The notes under the pieces: model-generated
Database searches by the model: none
Told to the model about the DNA's origin: nothing
The model's input: only the letters and a program-made list of their open reading frames with translations
Made by a program: the position numbers and the translations under genes
Shown: in pieces, positions 33,998 through 44,451 of the stretch
Numbering within the stretch: position 1 is the first letter of the stretch
Layout: each line of letters opens with the position of its first letter
NCBI GenBank assembly: GCA_041906305.1
Contig: JAYRJL010000006.1
Location: 269,522 to 333,521 of the forward strand
Direction of reading: 5' to 3'
Origin: SHVZ01 sp041906305
Lineage (GTDB): Bacteria; Pseudomonadota; Alphaproteobacteria; SHVZ01
DNA: 64,000 bases

Positions 33998-35493
33998 CCG
34001 GCCGTCGTCACGTTCAGCGGCGCCGACTGGTCGAACCACTCCGGCTTCGCCTTCTCGATCTGGCGGGCGACCTGGAGCAGCAGGTCCTCGCGCGACCAGT
34101 TGCCGTAGAACATCGCGCCGATCGGAAGCCCGTCGCTGTCGAGGCCGGCAGGCACCGAGATGCCGGGAAGGCCGGTCTCGTTGCCCGGCATCGTATAGCG
34201 GCAGGCGTTCGCCAGGCGGTCGAGCCAGGGGTCGAGCGCCTCGTTCCGGAGCAGGGAGTAGGGTCCGTTCGCCTCCGGCACGCGGATCGCGAGCGTCGGC
34301 GTCAGCAGCACGTCGTACTTCTCCATGATCGCGCCGAAACCGCGCGTCACGGTGTTGTTCTCCCCCATCATCTTCCAGATGTCGTACTTGTCGTAGCGAT
34401 CGGCCGCCTCGAGGTGCCGGTGCACCATCGGCCCCAGATGGTCCTTGAGATCCGGCGTGTTGATGCCGCGGGCGGCAGCCATGGTGCGGAACTGCGCCCG
34501 GCTGCCGATCCACTGGCAGTAGTAGCTCGCCCACATGGCGTCCCAGTCGCAGATCTTCCGGTCGTCGACCTCCTCGACCTTGTGGCCGAGGCTCTCCATC
34601 AGGCGTGCGACCTCGCGAACGCGCTTGGCGACCTGCTCGTCGGTCTTTCCGGGGCGGCCCCAGCTTCCGGTCGAAAGCCCGATCTTGAGCTTCGGCGGAT
34701 CCTTCCGGATCGCCTGCAGGTACGAGCCCTTGAAGCGCTCGACGTTCATGAAGGTGCCGCCGTTCGGCACGCGCGTAATGTAGTCGTAGACCGCGGCCGT
34801 GTCGCGGACGCTTCTCGTCACCACGCCCTCGGCCGAGATCCGGACCATGTACTCGCTCTGGCTCAGGGGCCTCGGCACCATGCCGCGCGTCGCCTTGAGG
34901 CCGACCAGGCCGCAATACGAGGCGGGGATGCGGGTCGAACCGCCGCCGTCCGAGGCCATGCTGATCGGCGTCACGCGCGCCGCCACCATCGCGGCCGAGC
35001 CGCCGGACGAGCCGCCCGGCGTGTGCTTCAGGTTCCACGGATTTCGCGTGACCATCACCCGGCCGAGGTAGTTCGTCGACGTGTCGAAGGTCATGCCGAA
35101 TTCGGGCGTGGTCGAGCGGCCGATCGGCACCAGGCCGGCCGAAAGGAAGTTCTCGATGTTCGGATCCGTGGCCTTGGCGACCTGGCCCTTGTCGAACTTC
35201 GATCCGGACTCGCGCTTGCGCCCCTTGAGGCCGGAGCCGAGATCCTTGAGGAAGATCGGCACGCCGTAGAGGCGGCCGTCCTTCGCCGGCTTGTCGGTGT
35301 CGGGGTTCCTGACGACGTCGTCGAAGACCTCGAGCACGCCTTCGAGCTTGGGATTCAGCAGCTCGACGCCGGCGGCAACCTGGCGGGCCACTTCGCGGGC
35401 CGAGATCTTCTTCTTCTTCACGAGATCGGCGATCGCGATGCCGTCCCTCTTCGACCATTCCTCCCAGCTCATCGCCAGACCGGTCTTCGCCAT
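33994..35493 (-). CDS. Amidase (amidase signature family)
   Basis: Serine amidohydrolase of 499 residues with the Ser-cisSer-Lys triad: Lys in VPIFLKDLG, and the Gly/Ser-rich signature TPGGSSGGSAAMVAARVTP with the cis-Ser, followed by the nucleophile Ser in DGGGSTRIPASYCG. C-terminal GLPGISVPAGLDSDGLPIG is also typical. Family members hydrolyse amides such as nitrile-derived carboxamides or short acylamides. The ATG at 35491-35493 is followed by AKTGLAMSWEEW. It is transcribed alone; specificity unknown. Confidence 0.92.
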   Translation of the reverse strand: MAKTGLAMSWEEWSKRDGIAIADLVKKKKISAREVARQVAAGVELLNPKLEGVLEVFDDVVRNPDTDKPAKDGRLYGVPIFLKDLGSGLKGRKRESGSKFDKGQVAKATDPNIENFLSAGLVPIGRSTTPEFGMTFDTSTNYLGRVMVTRNPWNLKHTPGGSSGGSAAMVAARVTPISMASDGGGSTRIPASYCGLVGLKATRGMVPRPLSQSEYMVRISAEGVVTRSVRDTAAVYDYITRVPNGGTFMNVERFKGSYLQAIRKDPPKLKIGLSTGSWGRPGKTDEQVAKRVREVARLMESLGHKVEEVDDRKICDWDAMWASYYCQWIGSRAQFRTMAAARGINTPDLKDHLGPMVHRHLEAADRYDKYDIWKMMGENNTVTRGFGAIMEKYDVLLTPTLAIRVPEANGPYSLLRNEALDPWLDRLANACRYTMPGNETGLPGISVPAGLDSDGLPIGAMFYGNWSREDLLLQVARQIEKAKPEWFDQSAPLNVTTAG

Positions 35494-35577
35494 GACACCC
35501 TCCCGATTTTCCGGACGTGGAAGGAGTGCAGCGCCCTTCCCGGTCCGCGTCAAGCGAGAGCGGCCATGCGCGAGCGC

Positions 35578-36021
35578 TCAGATGCGAGCGATCCGCAAGG
35601 TCAGGTCAGGAAGCCTCTCCTCGTTCCCCGCCCCGTCGGAAGCAGCGATCTGCACGGCGCCATGCGCCTTGTAGAAGGCGATCGCCCGGACATTGTGGGT
35701 GAAGACGTAGAGGCGAAGGTCGCGTGGCGCTTCGGCCCTTGCCCAGGCGAGCAGCCTGCCGCCGATGCCCCGGCGGTGATGCGGCGGATCGATCCAGAGA
35801 TGCTCGAGCCAGCCGTCATGGACGACGGCGAAGCCGACCGGCGCCCCCTCCAGCTCGGCGACCATGGCCGCCTTGGCCGCGACCAGCCCGGAGAAGAACG
35901 CGAGGTTCTCCGCATCCGTGTGCAGGTTCGGAATGTCGGCCGAGGTCCTGGCGTCGAGGCAGATCCGGATCAGCGCCGGCACGTCGTCGGGACGTGCCGG
36001 CCTGAGGGTCGGATCGCTCAC
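35578..36021 (-). CDS. GNAT-family N-acetyltransferase
   Basis: Protein of 147 residues with the complete GNAT fold: N-terminal LRPARPDDVPALIRI, strand GFAVVHDGWLEHLWIDPPHHRRGIGGRLL, where RRGIGG is the acetyl-CoA pyrophosphate loop, and LYVFTHNVRAIAFYKAHGAV. A GTG start at 36019-36021 lies 1 nt after the RND pump stop, so it is probably co-transcribed with the efflux genes. Acceptor unknown. Confidence 0.88.
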   Translation of the reverse strand: MSDPTLRPARPDDVPALIRICLDARTSADIPNLHTDAENLAFFSGLVAAKAAMVAELEGAPVGFAVVHDGWLEHLWIDPPHHRRGIGGRLLAWARAEAPRDLRLYVFTHNVRAIAFYKAHGAVQIAASDGAGNEERLPDLTLRIARI

Positions 36022-36022
36022 G

Positions 36023-39000
36023 CTACTCGGTGACCACGGGATGGCTCGCGGTCCGCTTCTTCCGGGTGAAGCGGCGGAGCGCCACGTAGAACACCGGCGT
36101 GAAGAAGAGGCCGAGCAGCGTCACGCCGGCCATGCCGAAGAAGACCGCGGTGCCGAGCGCCTGGCGCATCTCGGCGCCGGCCCCGGTCGCCGTCACCAGC
36201 GGCACGACGCCGAGGATGAAGGCGAGCGCGGTCATCAGGATCGGGCGGAGGCGAAGGCGCGCCGCCTCGATCACCGCCTCGACCGGTGACTTCCCCTCGT
36301 ATTCGGCCTGGCGGGCGAACTCGACGATCAGGATCGCGTTCTTGGCAGCGAGGCCGACCAGCACGACGAGGCCGATCTGGACGAGCACGTTGTTGTCCAT
36401 GCCGCGCAGCATGATGCCGCCCAGCCCGGCGAGCGCGCTCAATGGCACGATCAGCATGATCGCCAGCGGCAGCACCCAGCTCTCGTACTGCGCCGCCAGC
36501 GCCAGGAACACGAAGACGATGGCGAGCGCAAAGACGATGACCGTTGCCGAGCCCGCCTGCTTCTCCTGCAGCGCAAGCTCGGTCCATTCGTAGCTCATGC
36601 CCGGCGGCAGCACTCGCTCGGCGATCCCCTCCATCAGGTTGAGCGCGATCGACGAGGAGAGGCCGGGAACGCCGCTTCCCTGGATCGGCACCGAGGGGAA
36701 GCTGTTGTAGCGCTGGACCAGGTCCGGGCCGCTCGACGGCTTGACCGTCACCAGCGTGCCCAGCGGCACCAGCGCGCCCGTGGCGCTCCGCACCTTGAGC
36801 GAGACGATGTCGTCGGGCTCCATGCGGAAGCCCTGGTCGGCCTGCGCGCGCACCTGGTAGACGCGGCCGAAGACGTTGAAGTCGTTCACGTAGGCCGAGC
36901 CGAGATTGACCTGCAGGGTCTCGAAGATCGCCGGGATCGGCACGTTCAGCATCTGCGCCTTGGTGCGGTCGATCTCGAGGAAGAACTGCGGCGAGTTGGC
37001 GCTGAAGGTGGTGAAGACGCCGAACAGGCCCGGGGTCTGCGCCGCCGCTCCCATGATCTGGTAGGCGGCGCCCAGCAGCGCGCGCGTGCCGTGACCCGCA
37101 CGATCCTGGATCTGCATCTTGAAGCCGCCGCCGGTGCCGACACCGGGCACGGCCGGCGGCGGGATCGCGATCACGAAGGCTTCCTGCACCGCCTGCAGAC
37201 GGCCGAAGAGCTGGCCGACGATCGCGGTGTCGGGAAGCTTCGCCTTGATGCGCTCAGGGAAAGGCTTGAGACGCGCGAAGATCACCGCCGAGTTCGAGGC
37301 ATTGGTGAAGGTGGCGCCCGAGAATCCGGCGAATGAAACGGTGTCCTCGACGCCGGGTGTGCTCTTCACGATCTCCGCGACCTTGTGCAGCACCGCATCG
37401 GTGCGCGAGAGCGAGGCGCCATCCGGGAGCTGCACGACGACGATGGCGAAGCCGCGGTCGAGCGCCGGGATGAAGCCGGTCGGCACCTTCTGCACGGTGA
37501 AGACGGTCAGGCCCGCGAGGCCCGCGTAGAGGCCCAGCATCAGCACCTTGCGGCCGACCGTGCGGCGGACGGTATGGCTGTAGCCGGTGCCCATCCTGTC
37601 GAAGACCCGGTTGAAGCCTTGGGCGAATGCTCGCCCGGCCCGGCCGATGATGGTCTTCGGCGGATGATCCGGATCGTGCGCCTTCAGCAGCATCGCGCCA
37701 AGCGCCGGCGACAGCGTCAGCGAGTTGATCGCCGAAAGAACGGTCGCGACCGCGATCGTCACGGCGAACTGCCGGTAGAAGGTGCCGGAGATGCCGGGCA
37801 GGAACGCAGTCGGGATGAACACCGCCGAAAGCACGATCGCGATCGCGATCACCGCGGTGCCGACCTCGTCCATCGTCTCGTGCGCGGCATCCCTCGGCGT
37901 CATGCCGTTCCGGATGTTGCGCTCGATGTTCTCGACGACGACGATCGCGTCGTCGACCACGATTCCGATCGCCAGCACCAGGCCGAACAGCGTCAGCACG
38001 TTGAGGCTGACGCCCAGCATCGCCATCACCGCGAAAGTGCCGATCAGAGACACCGGGATCGAAAGGATCGGGATCAGCGACGCGCGCCAGGACTGGAGGA
38101 AGATCACCACCACGAGAGCGACCAGGATGATCGCCTCGATCAGCGTCTCGTAGACCGCGTCGATCGACTCGGCGATGAAGTCGGTCGGGTTGTAGACGAT
38201 CGTGTAGTCGAGACCCTTCGGGAAGTCGCGCTTGAGCTCGGCCAGGCGCTTCTGGATCGCGGCCGAGGTCTCGAGCGCGTTGCTGCCCGGGCGCTGGAAG
38301 ACACCGATGGCGACCGCCGGCTTGCCGTTCAGGTAGCTGTTGGTGACGTAGTCGCGGGCGCCGAGCTCGACGCGCGCCACGTCCTCCAGCTTGATGATGC
38401 GGCCGTCGGAGGTCGAGCGGACGATGACGTTGCGGAACTGCCGCACATCCTCGAAACGGCCCTGGGTCGTGACCGTGATCTGGAAGGCGTTCGAGCCGGG
38501 GTTCGGCTGCAGGCCGAGCGCGCCGCCCGAGACCTGGACGTTCTGCTCCTGCAAGGCCCGCACCACCTCGCCGGCGGAGATGCCGTAGGCCGCGAGCTTG
38601 TCCGGGTTGAGCCAGACGCGGAGCGAATATTCGCGGGCACCGAAGACGATCAGGTCGCCGATGCCCTCGATGCGCGCCAGCTGGTCGCGCACGCGCAGCA
38701 GCGCGTAGTTGGAGACGTAGAGCTCGTCCAGGGTGTCGTCGGTCGCCAGCATGTGGACGACCATCATCAGGTCGGGCGAGCTCTTGCGGGTGACGACGCC
38801 CTGGCGGCGCACCTCTTCCGGCAGGCGCGGCGTCGCCACGCTGACCAGGTTCTGGACCAGCACCTGGGCGGTGTCGAGGTTGGTGCCCGGGCGGAACGTG
38901 ACCGACAGGTTCATCGCGCCGTCGGAGGTGGAGTACGAGGACATGTAGATCATGCCCTCGACGCCGTTGACCTCCTGCTCGATCGGCGTCGCCACCGTGG

Positions 39001-39181
39001 CGGCGACGGTCTCTGCATCGGCACCGGGATAGACGGCGCGGACGGTGATCGTCGGCGGCGCGATCTCCGGGTACTCGCTGACCGGAAGCCGGAAGAAGGC
39101 GATGATGCCGATGATCACCGTCGCGATCGAGATGACCGCGGCGAAGATCGGCCGATCGACGAAGAAATGCGCGAATTTCAT
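36023..39181 (-). CDS. RND efflux pump, inner-membrane HAE1-type transporter (AcrB-like)
   Basis: Proton-driven multidrug exporter of 1052 residues with 12 transmembrane spans and two large periplasmic loops. The proton-relay Asp pair is in LAIGIVVDDAIVVVENIER (about residue 405). It starts FFVDRPIFAAVISIATVIIG, as do AcrB relatives, and the C-terminal repeat GLAAKNAILIVEFARQ is present. The length equals that of the family. It partners the membrane-fusion protein encoded 10 nt upstream. No outer-membrane TolC-like gene follows. Confidence 0.95.
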   Translation of the reverse strand: MKFAHFFVDRPIFAAVISIATVIIGIIAFFRLPVSEYPEIAPPTITVRAVYPGADAETVAATVATPIEQEVNGVEGMIYMSSYSTSDGAMNLSVTFRPGTNLDTAQVLVQNLVSVATPRLPEEVRRQGVVTRKSSPDLMMVVHMLATDDTLDELYVSNYALLRVRDQLARIEGIGDLIVFGAREYSLRVWLNPDKLAAYGISAGEVVRALQEQNVQVSGGALGLQPNPGSNAFQITVTTQGRFEDVRQFRNVIVRSTSDGRIIKLEDVARVELGARDYVTNSYLNGKPAVAIGVFQRPGSNALETSAAIQKRLAELKRDFPKGLDYTIVYNPTDFIAESIDAVYETLIEAIILVALVVVIFLQSWRASLIPILSIPVSLIGTFAVMAMLGVSLNVLTLFGLVLAIGIVVDDAIVVVENIERNIRNGMTPRDAAHETMDEVGTAVIAIAIVLSAVFIPTAFLPGISGTFYRQFAVTIAVATVLSAINSLTLSPALGAMLLKAHDPDHPPKTIIGRAGRAFAQGFNRVFDRMGTGYSHTVRRTVGRKVLMLGLYAGLAGLTVFTVQKVPTGFIPALDRGFAIVVVQLPDGASLSRTDAVLHKVAEIVKSTPGVEDTVSFAGFSGATFTNASNSAVIFARLKPFPERIKAKLPDTAIVGQLFGRLQAVQEAFVIAIPPPAVPGVGTGGGFKMQIQDRAGHGTRALLGAAYQIMGAAAQTPGLFGVFTTFSANSPQFFLEIDRTKAQMLNVPIPAIFETLQVNLGSAYVNDFNVFGRVYQVRAQADQGFRMEPDDIVSLKVRSATGALVPLGTLVTVKPSSGPDLVQRYNSFPSVPIQGSGVPGLSSSIALNLMEGIAERVLPPGMSYEWTELALQEKQAGSATVIVFALAIVFVFLALAAQYESWVLPLAIMLIVPLSALAGLGGIMLRGMDNNVLVQIGLVVLVGLAAKNAILIVEFARQAEYEGKSPVEAVIEAARLRLRPILMTALAFILGVVPLVTATGAGAEMRQALGTAVFFGMAGVTLLGLFFTPVFYVALRRFTRKKRTASHPVVTE

Positions 39182-39191
39182 AGGCCGATCC

Positions 39192-40334
39192 TCAGCGCGT
39201 CGGCGGCAGCTGAGTCATCTGCGGCGTCACCTTGGTGCCGGGCCGCGCCCGCTGCAGGCCATTGATGACGATCGTCTCGTCGCCGGTAAGGCCCTGGCGA
39301 ACGACGCGGTAGCCGTCCTCGCGCGGGCCCGGGCGGACGACCTTCGGCGCCACCGTGCCGTCGTCGCCGACGACCATCACGATGCGGCGGTCCTGGTCGG
39401 CGGAGATCGCCTCGTCCGGCACCAGCACGGCCTTGTACTTGGGCGTACCGGGCACGCGGATGCGGCCGAAGAGGCCGGGCGTCAGGAGCAGGTCCTTGTT
39501 GTCGAGGACCGCCCTCAGCTGCATCGTGCCGCTGCGCGCATCGAGCCGGTTGTCGGCGAAGTCGAGCACGCCGGGGCGATCGAGCGTCTTCTCTTCGCCG
39601 ATGCCGACGAAGACCTGGGTCTTGGCCTCGCCCAGCGCCGCGCGCGGCTGGGCGAGCTGGCGCGAGTAGGCGAGGTAGGACTTCTCGTCGACCTCGAAGT
39701 AGAAGTGGATCGGATCGAGCGAGACGATCGTGGTCAGCAGCGTCTCGTTGGCACGAACGAGATTGCCGTCGGTGACCAGACGGCGTCCGATGCGGCCGGA
39801 GATCTGCGCGCGGATCTCGGTGTAGCCGAGGTCGAGACGCGCCTGCTCGAGCGCAGCGCGGGCCCCGGCGAGATCGGCATCCGCCTGCTGCGCCTGCTGG
39901 CGGCGCTCTTCCAGCGTGCGCTCGGCGGCGACGCCGGACCGGGTCAGGTTCTGGGTCCGCTCGAGATCCGAATGCGTGAAGGTGGTGCGGGTCTGTGCGG
40001 CGGTGACGGCGGCCTGGGCGCGATTGAACGCGGCCTGATACGGGCGCTTGTCGATGACGAAGAGGAGATCGCCTTCCTTGACCAGCGAGCCTTCGCGGAA
40101 ATTCGAGGATTCGAGATAGCCGGCGACGCGGGCTCGCACCTCGACCGATTGAGGCGCCTCGAAGCGGCCGACGAACTCATCCCACTCGACGATTTCCTTG
40201 ACGATCGGCTTCGCCACCGAGACCGGCGGCGGCCCGCCGGCGCCGGGCATCTGCGCCGAGGCGGGGACCGCCGAGAAAAGAAAGGCAGCAAGGCCGGTCA
40301 GCGCCAAGGGCGCCCGGCAGATCGGGAAGGGCAT
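39192..40334 (-). CDS. RND efflux pump, periplasmic adaptor (membrane fusion) protein
   Basis: AcrA/MexA-type adaptor of 380 residues. The Sec signal peptide ends PASAQ without a lipobox Cys, so it is not a lipoprotein. The lipoyl-like halves VRARVAGYLESSNFREGSLVKEGDLLFVID and the later YTEIRAQISGRIG flank an alpha-hairpin rich in Ala and Gln. The beta-barrel and membrane-proximal domains follow. It links the RND pump to an outer-membrane channel. First gene of the pump operon. Confidence 0.94.
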   Translation of the reverse strand: MPFPICRAPLALTGLAAFLFSAVPASAQMPGAGGPPPVSVAKPIVKEIVEWDEFVGRFEAPQSVEVRARVAGYLESSNFREGSLVKEGDLLFVIDKRPYQAAFNRAQAAVTAAQTRTTFTHSDLERTQNLTRSGVAAERTLEERRQQAQQADADLAGARAALEQARLDLGYTEIRAQISGRIGRRLVTDGNLVRANETLLTTIVSLDPIHFYFEVDEKSYLAYSRQLAQPRAALGEAKTQVFVGIGEEKTLDRPGVLDFADNRLDARSGTMQLRAVLDNKDLLLTPGLFGRIRVPGTPKYKAVLVPDEAISADQDRRIVMVVGDDGTVAPKVVRPGPREDGYRVVRQGLTGDETIVINGLQRARPGTKVTPQMTQLPPTR

Positions 40335-40412
40335 CGCGAAACCTCGTCGTTCAAACCGTGCCGATCTGCGCCGGCGCGGTGGGGGATTGGCAGCTATTTG
40401 GGCGAGGGCGCC

Positions 40413-40437
40413 ACATTTTGCAATGCAGCAGAAATGT
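40413..40437 (-). promoter_or_regulatory. Candidate operator dyad in front of the RND pump operon
   Basis: ACATTT (40413-40418) and AAATGT (40432-40437) form a 25-bp dyad with an inner TGCA-A-TGCA symmetry. On the minus strand a TATAGT (-10-like, 40453-40448) lies just upstream, with a weak CGGTCG 17 bp before it. A repressor bound here would block a start near 40441. No regulator gene is adjacent. Confidence 0.4.
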
Positions 40438-40464
40438 AACAGTGCCTACTATAAATACATAAAA

Positions 40465-41127
40465 TCACTTCGACCGCTCGCGCCCACCCGCCTCCCTCAA
40501 CAGCCGTTCAATCTCGCGATACCCGCGCTGGGTCGCGTGGCTCAGGGGCGTAACGCCATCCTTGTCGGCGAGGTTCGGATCGGCCCTCGCCTCCAGCAGC
40601 AGCCGTACAATTTGCACATGTCGCGGCCCGCCGTCGGAGAGGATGATGGCCTCGAGCAAACCGGTCCAACCCAGGCGATTCACATGGTCGACGTTCACGC
40701 CGGCGCCGATCAGCGTGCGTACGGTCTCGACATGGCCGCGCTCGCAGGCCGGGATCAGGGCGGTGCCGCCGTAGCGGTTGGTGCTCCTGAGGTCGGCGCC
40801 GTGTTCGAGCGTGAGCTTCAGGATCTCCAGGTGACCGGCAGCGCCTGCATACAGGTAAGGGCTATCCTGGATGTCGTCCTTGGCGTTGACGTCGGCGCCG
40901 GCGGCGACCAGCGCGCGCGCCACCTCGACATGGTTGCCATGCGTTGCCGCCAGCAGCGCCGTCCGCCCGCGCCCGTCGCGCGCATGCACGTCGGCTTTGG
41001 CCGCGATCAGGCGCCGGACCTCCGCGAGATCGCCCTTCTCCGCGGCGGCGATCAGGTTCGGCCCGTCCGCGGCGAGGGACATCGCTGGGACCAGCAGGAG
41101 CGAGACGAGAAGCGCCCGCCGCCTCAC
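40465..41127 (-). CDS. Exported ankyrin-repeat protein
   Basis: Protein of 220 residues. A signal peptide (residues 1-20, RRRALLVSLLLVPAMSLAA) is followed by about five ankyrin repeats, for example GDLAEVRRLIAAKADVHARD, GRTALLAATHGNHVEVARAL, GTALIPACERGHVETVRTL and GVTPLSHATQRGYREIERLL. A protein-binding scaffold in the periplasm is inferred. The start is a GTG at 41125-41127, 1 nt after the stop of the threonine aldolase gene, giving an orthodox signal peptide; an upstream GTG reading would overlap that gene. Confidence 0.87.
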   Translation of the reverse strand: MRRRALLVSLLLVPAMSLAADGPNLIAAAEKGDLAEVRRLIAAKADVHARDGRGRTALLAATHGNHVEVARALVAAGADVNAKDDIQDSPYLYAGAAGHLEILKLTLEHGADLRSTNRYGGTALIPACERGHVETVRTLIGAGVNVDHVNRLGWTGLLEAIILSDGGPRHVQIVRLLLEARADPNLADKDGVTPLSHATQRGYREIERLLREAGGRERSK

Positions 41128-41128
41128 C

Positions 41129-42166
<1,038 letters not shown>

Positions 42167-42274
42167 GTTTATCTTTCCTGTCGCTGGCAGCTTCGCGGCG
42201 GAGTGTTATGGACAATTGACGCGCAAGTACATAGCTTCCGAAATCGTTCGAGATGAGTTCGGGTTTTCGTGGGC

Positions 42275-43297
42275 ATGGCCACACCGCTTCGCATTCTCAT
42301 CACCGATCCCGACCAGACCGTTCGTCAAGTCATCACACGCTCGGTGCAGGCTTGGCGTCCAGCCGATTTCGCCTTTGCCGGCACGGCGGCCGAGGCCAAG
42401 GCCGCGCTCTCCGCCGACGACCAGGCCTTCGACCTGATGTTCGTCGACGCTCAGCTTCCCGACGACTCCGGCGTCCGGCTCACGCGCTGGGTGCGCGCCG
42501 ACGACGCCAGCCCTCGTCCAAACCTGCCGGTCGTCCTGATGTCGTCCGCCTTCCCGCAGGACACGATGAAGGCCGCGCGCCACGCCGGCGCGCATCTGGT
42601 GATGCAGAAGCCGTTCAACACGAGCCGCATCACCCAGATCGTCGACGAGGCGGCCAGCGCCTACCCGAACTTCATCGTCAGCCCGGCCTATGTCGGCCCC
42701 GACCGCCGCGTCGCCAAGCGGCCGATCAGGATCGACCAGCGCAGCCAGCGGTCGGGCGACACCCAGATCGTCGACGACCCGGCCAACTACACGCTCGACA
42801 AGGAAGCGATGGTCGTCGTCTTCGACTATCTCAAGCTTCGCCTCTCGCGCGCCGAGCCCGAGGTCTTCCGCGACTACCTGCTGCGTCGCCACCTGCGCCC
42901 GGCGATCCACAACATCCCGCTGGTGCGCGAACGCGTGCTCGCCAAGGTGATCGAGAAGCATTCGACGCTGAAGCTGGAGAGCGACGCGCTCGCCCGGGGC
43001 GGCGGCACGGGCGAGACGCTGCGTCGCATGAACGGTACCGCGCTGCAGATCGCCAACGACACCAGCACCGCCGGCTTCACGCTGATGGCGGCGATCTCGA
43101 CCTCGCTGTACCACTACACCTCGGGCGTCTACGAGATCTCGGATCGTCTCTCGCGCTTCCTCCTGACCCACGTCACCGCGCTCGGCTCCTCGATCGCGCA
43201 CCGGATCTTCGACGAAGGCGGCAATGTCGGCCAGTCGATCATCGCCACGATCGGCGTCGCAGAGGCCGTTTTCCGCCGCTCGACGAAGCCCGCCTAG
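42275..43297 (+). CDS. Response regulator receiver protein with uncharacterised C-terminal region
   Basis: Protein of 340 residues. The N-terminal receiver (about 1-125) has ILITDPDQ with the acidic pocket, phospho-Asp in LMFVDAQLPDDSG and Lys in VMQKPFNTS. After SPAYVGPDRR, a linker seen in alphaproteobacterial receiver proteins, comes a helical C-terminal region (about 170-340) with no recognised DNA-binding or enzymatic motif. The ATG at 42275 is preferred over a GTG 6 nt earlier. No kinase gene is adjacent. It ends tail-to-tail with the next gene, sharing CTAG. Confidence 0.85.
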   Translation: MATPLRILITDPDQTVRQVITRSVQAWRPADFAFAGTAAEAKAALSADDQAFDLMFVDAQLPDDSGVRLTRWVRADDASPRPNLPVVLMSSAFPQDTMKAARHAGAHLVMQKPFNTSRITQIVDEAASAYPNFIVSPAYVGPDRRVAKRPIRIDQRSQRSGDTQIVDDPANYTLDKEAMVVVFDYLKLRLSRAEPEVFRDYLLRRHLRPAIHNIPLVRERVLAKVIEKHSTLKLESDALARGGGTGETLRRMNGTALQIANDTSTAGFTLMAAISTSLYHYTSGVYEISDRLSRFLLTHVTALGSSIAHRIFDEGGNVGQSIIATIGVAEAVFRRSTKPA

Positions 43298-44364
43298 CGA
43301 AGCCGGCCGAGCGCCGCCTCGGTCTCCTCGACGAGCCGCTTCACGAGATCGCCCGCCTTCTGCCGGCGCGCCATCCGCAATCCCTGCCCCGCCCACAACG
43401 ACAGGAACTCGGTCCGCCCCGCCTTCCCGGCGGCGGTCCGCATCGGCCGGGTCAGCGCGTTCTGCAGCGGGAACTCCGGGATCTCGGCCTCCGCCAGGTC
43501 GGACATCACGCGGTTGACGATGCCGCGGGCCGGCCGGCCGGAGAACGCCCGGGTGATCCGGGTCTCGTGCTCGCGCGAGGACAGGATCTTCTGCTTGTAG
43601 GCCTCTGGCGGCCCGGCCTCCTCCGAGGTGAGGAAGGCGGTCCCCATCTGCACGGCGCCGGCGCCGAGCGCGAAGGCGGCGGCGATGCCGCGGCCGTCCA
43701 TGATGCCGCCGGCGGCGATGACCGGCACCTTCACCGCATCGACCGTCTGCGGCACCAGCGCCATGGTGCCTATCATCGCGTCCTCGAAGGGCTGGGCGAA
43801 GCTGCCTCGATGGCCACCGGCCTCGCTTCCCTGCGCCGCCACCGCGTCGACGCCGAGCTCCTCCAGCGCGACCGCCTCGTCGACCGTCGTGGCGCTTCCG
43901 ATCACCATCATGCCGCGTGCCTGCGCCGCGGCGATCGCCGCCGCCGGCACGGGTGCAAAGGCGAAGCTGAAGAATGCGGCGCCGGTCTCCAGCACCGCCT
44001 TCAGCTGGTCCTCGAACGAATAGGCCGGAGCGCTCGGCGGCGGCGGCGGCGGGAGACCGAGCTCGGTGTAGTACGGCATCAGCCGCTCGATCGCCGCCGC
44101 GTAACTGTCGGGCGGGATCGGCGCCGGAAGCGGCGCGAACAGGTTGATGCCGAACGGCCGCTTCGTCGCCTCGCGCACGGCCTTCGCCGTCTCCAGGATC
44201 TGGGCCGGAGCGAGATAGGCGGCACCGATCGTGCCGATGGCGCCGGCCTCGCCGACCGCCGCCACCAGCGCCGGCGTGTCGCCGCCGCCCGCCATCGGCG
44301 CCTGGATGATCGGATGGGCGATCCCGAGCTTCCGGGTCAGCACGGTCGAAAGCGGCATGGACAT
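43294..44364 (-). CDS. Nitronate monooxygenase (2-nitropropane dioxygenase family)
   Basis: FMN-dependent TIM barrel of 356 residues that oxidises alkyl nitronates such as propionate 3-nitronate. The start LGIAHPIIQAPMAGGGDTPALVAAV, the GSEAGGHRGSF flavin phosphate loop with the conserved His, and VIAAGGIMDGRGIAAAFALGA are typical. GAAYLAPAQI lies early in the barrel. It lies 87 nt after a LysR-type regulator gene on the same strand, with a candidate LysR operator in the gap. Confidence 0.92.
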   Translation of the reverse strand: MSMPLSTVLTRKLGIAHPIIQAPMAGGGDTPALVAAVGEAGAIGTIGAAYLAPAQILETAKAVREATKRPFGINLFAPLPAPIPPDSYAAAIERLMPYYTELGLPPPPPPSAPAYSFEDQLKAVLETGAAFFSFAFAPVPAAAIAAAQARGMMVIGSATTVDEAVALEELGVDAVAAQGSEAGGHRGSFAQPFEDAMIGTMALVPQTVDAVKVPVIAAGGIMDGRGIAAAFALGAGAVQMGTAFLTSEEAGPPEAYKQKILSSREHETRITRAFSGRPARGIVNRVMSDLAEAEIPEFPLQNALTRPMRTAAGKAGRTEFLSLWAGQGLRMARRQKAGDLVKRLVEETEAALGRLR

Positions 44365-44423
44365 CTCCTCTCGGTACGAGGGGAGCCTAGGCCGATCCTG
44401 ACAGGACGAGAAACGGCTTTACG

Positions 44424-44451
44424 CGATAGCCGCTATCGTAGCCGGCGATAG
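44424..44451 (-). promoter_or_regulatory. Candidate LysR-type operator before the nitronate monooxygenase gene
   Basis: CGATAG (44424-44429), CTATCG (44433-44438) and CGATAG (44446-44451) make two overlapping palindromes with 3- and 7-nt spacers. The second contains ATC-N9-GAT, that is T-N11-A, the LysR-family box. The block is 60-87 nt upstream of the monooxygenase ATG and abuts the stop codon of the LysR gene. Confidence 0.55.

Noticed and set aside
32302..36033. Plus-strand open frame of 1243 codons
   Set aside because: It is a shadow frame spanning the GST, MFS and amidase genes, with typical G+C-driven composition and no motifs.
37385..39265. Plus-strand open frame opposite the RND pump
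   Set aside because: Antisense to a complete AcrB-like gene. Its composition is dominated by Asp, Arg and His from reversed codons.
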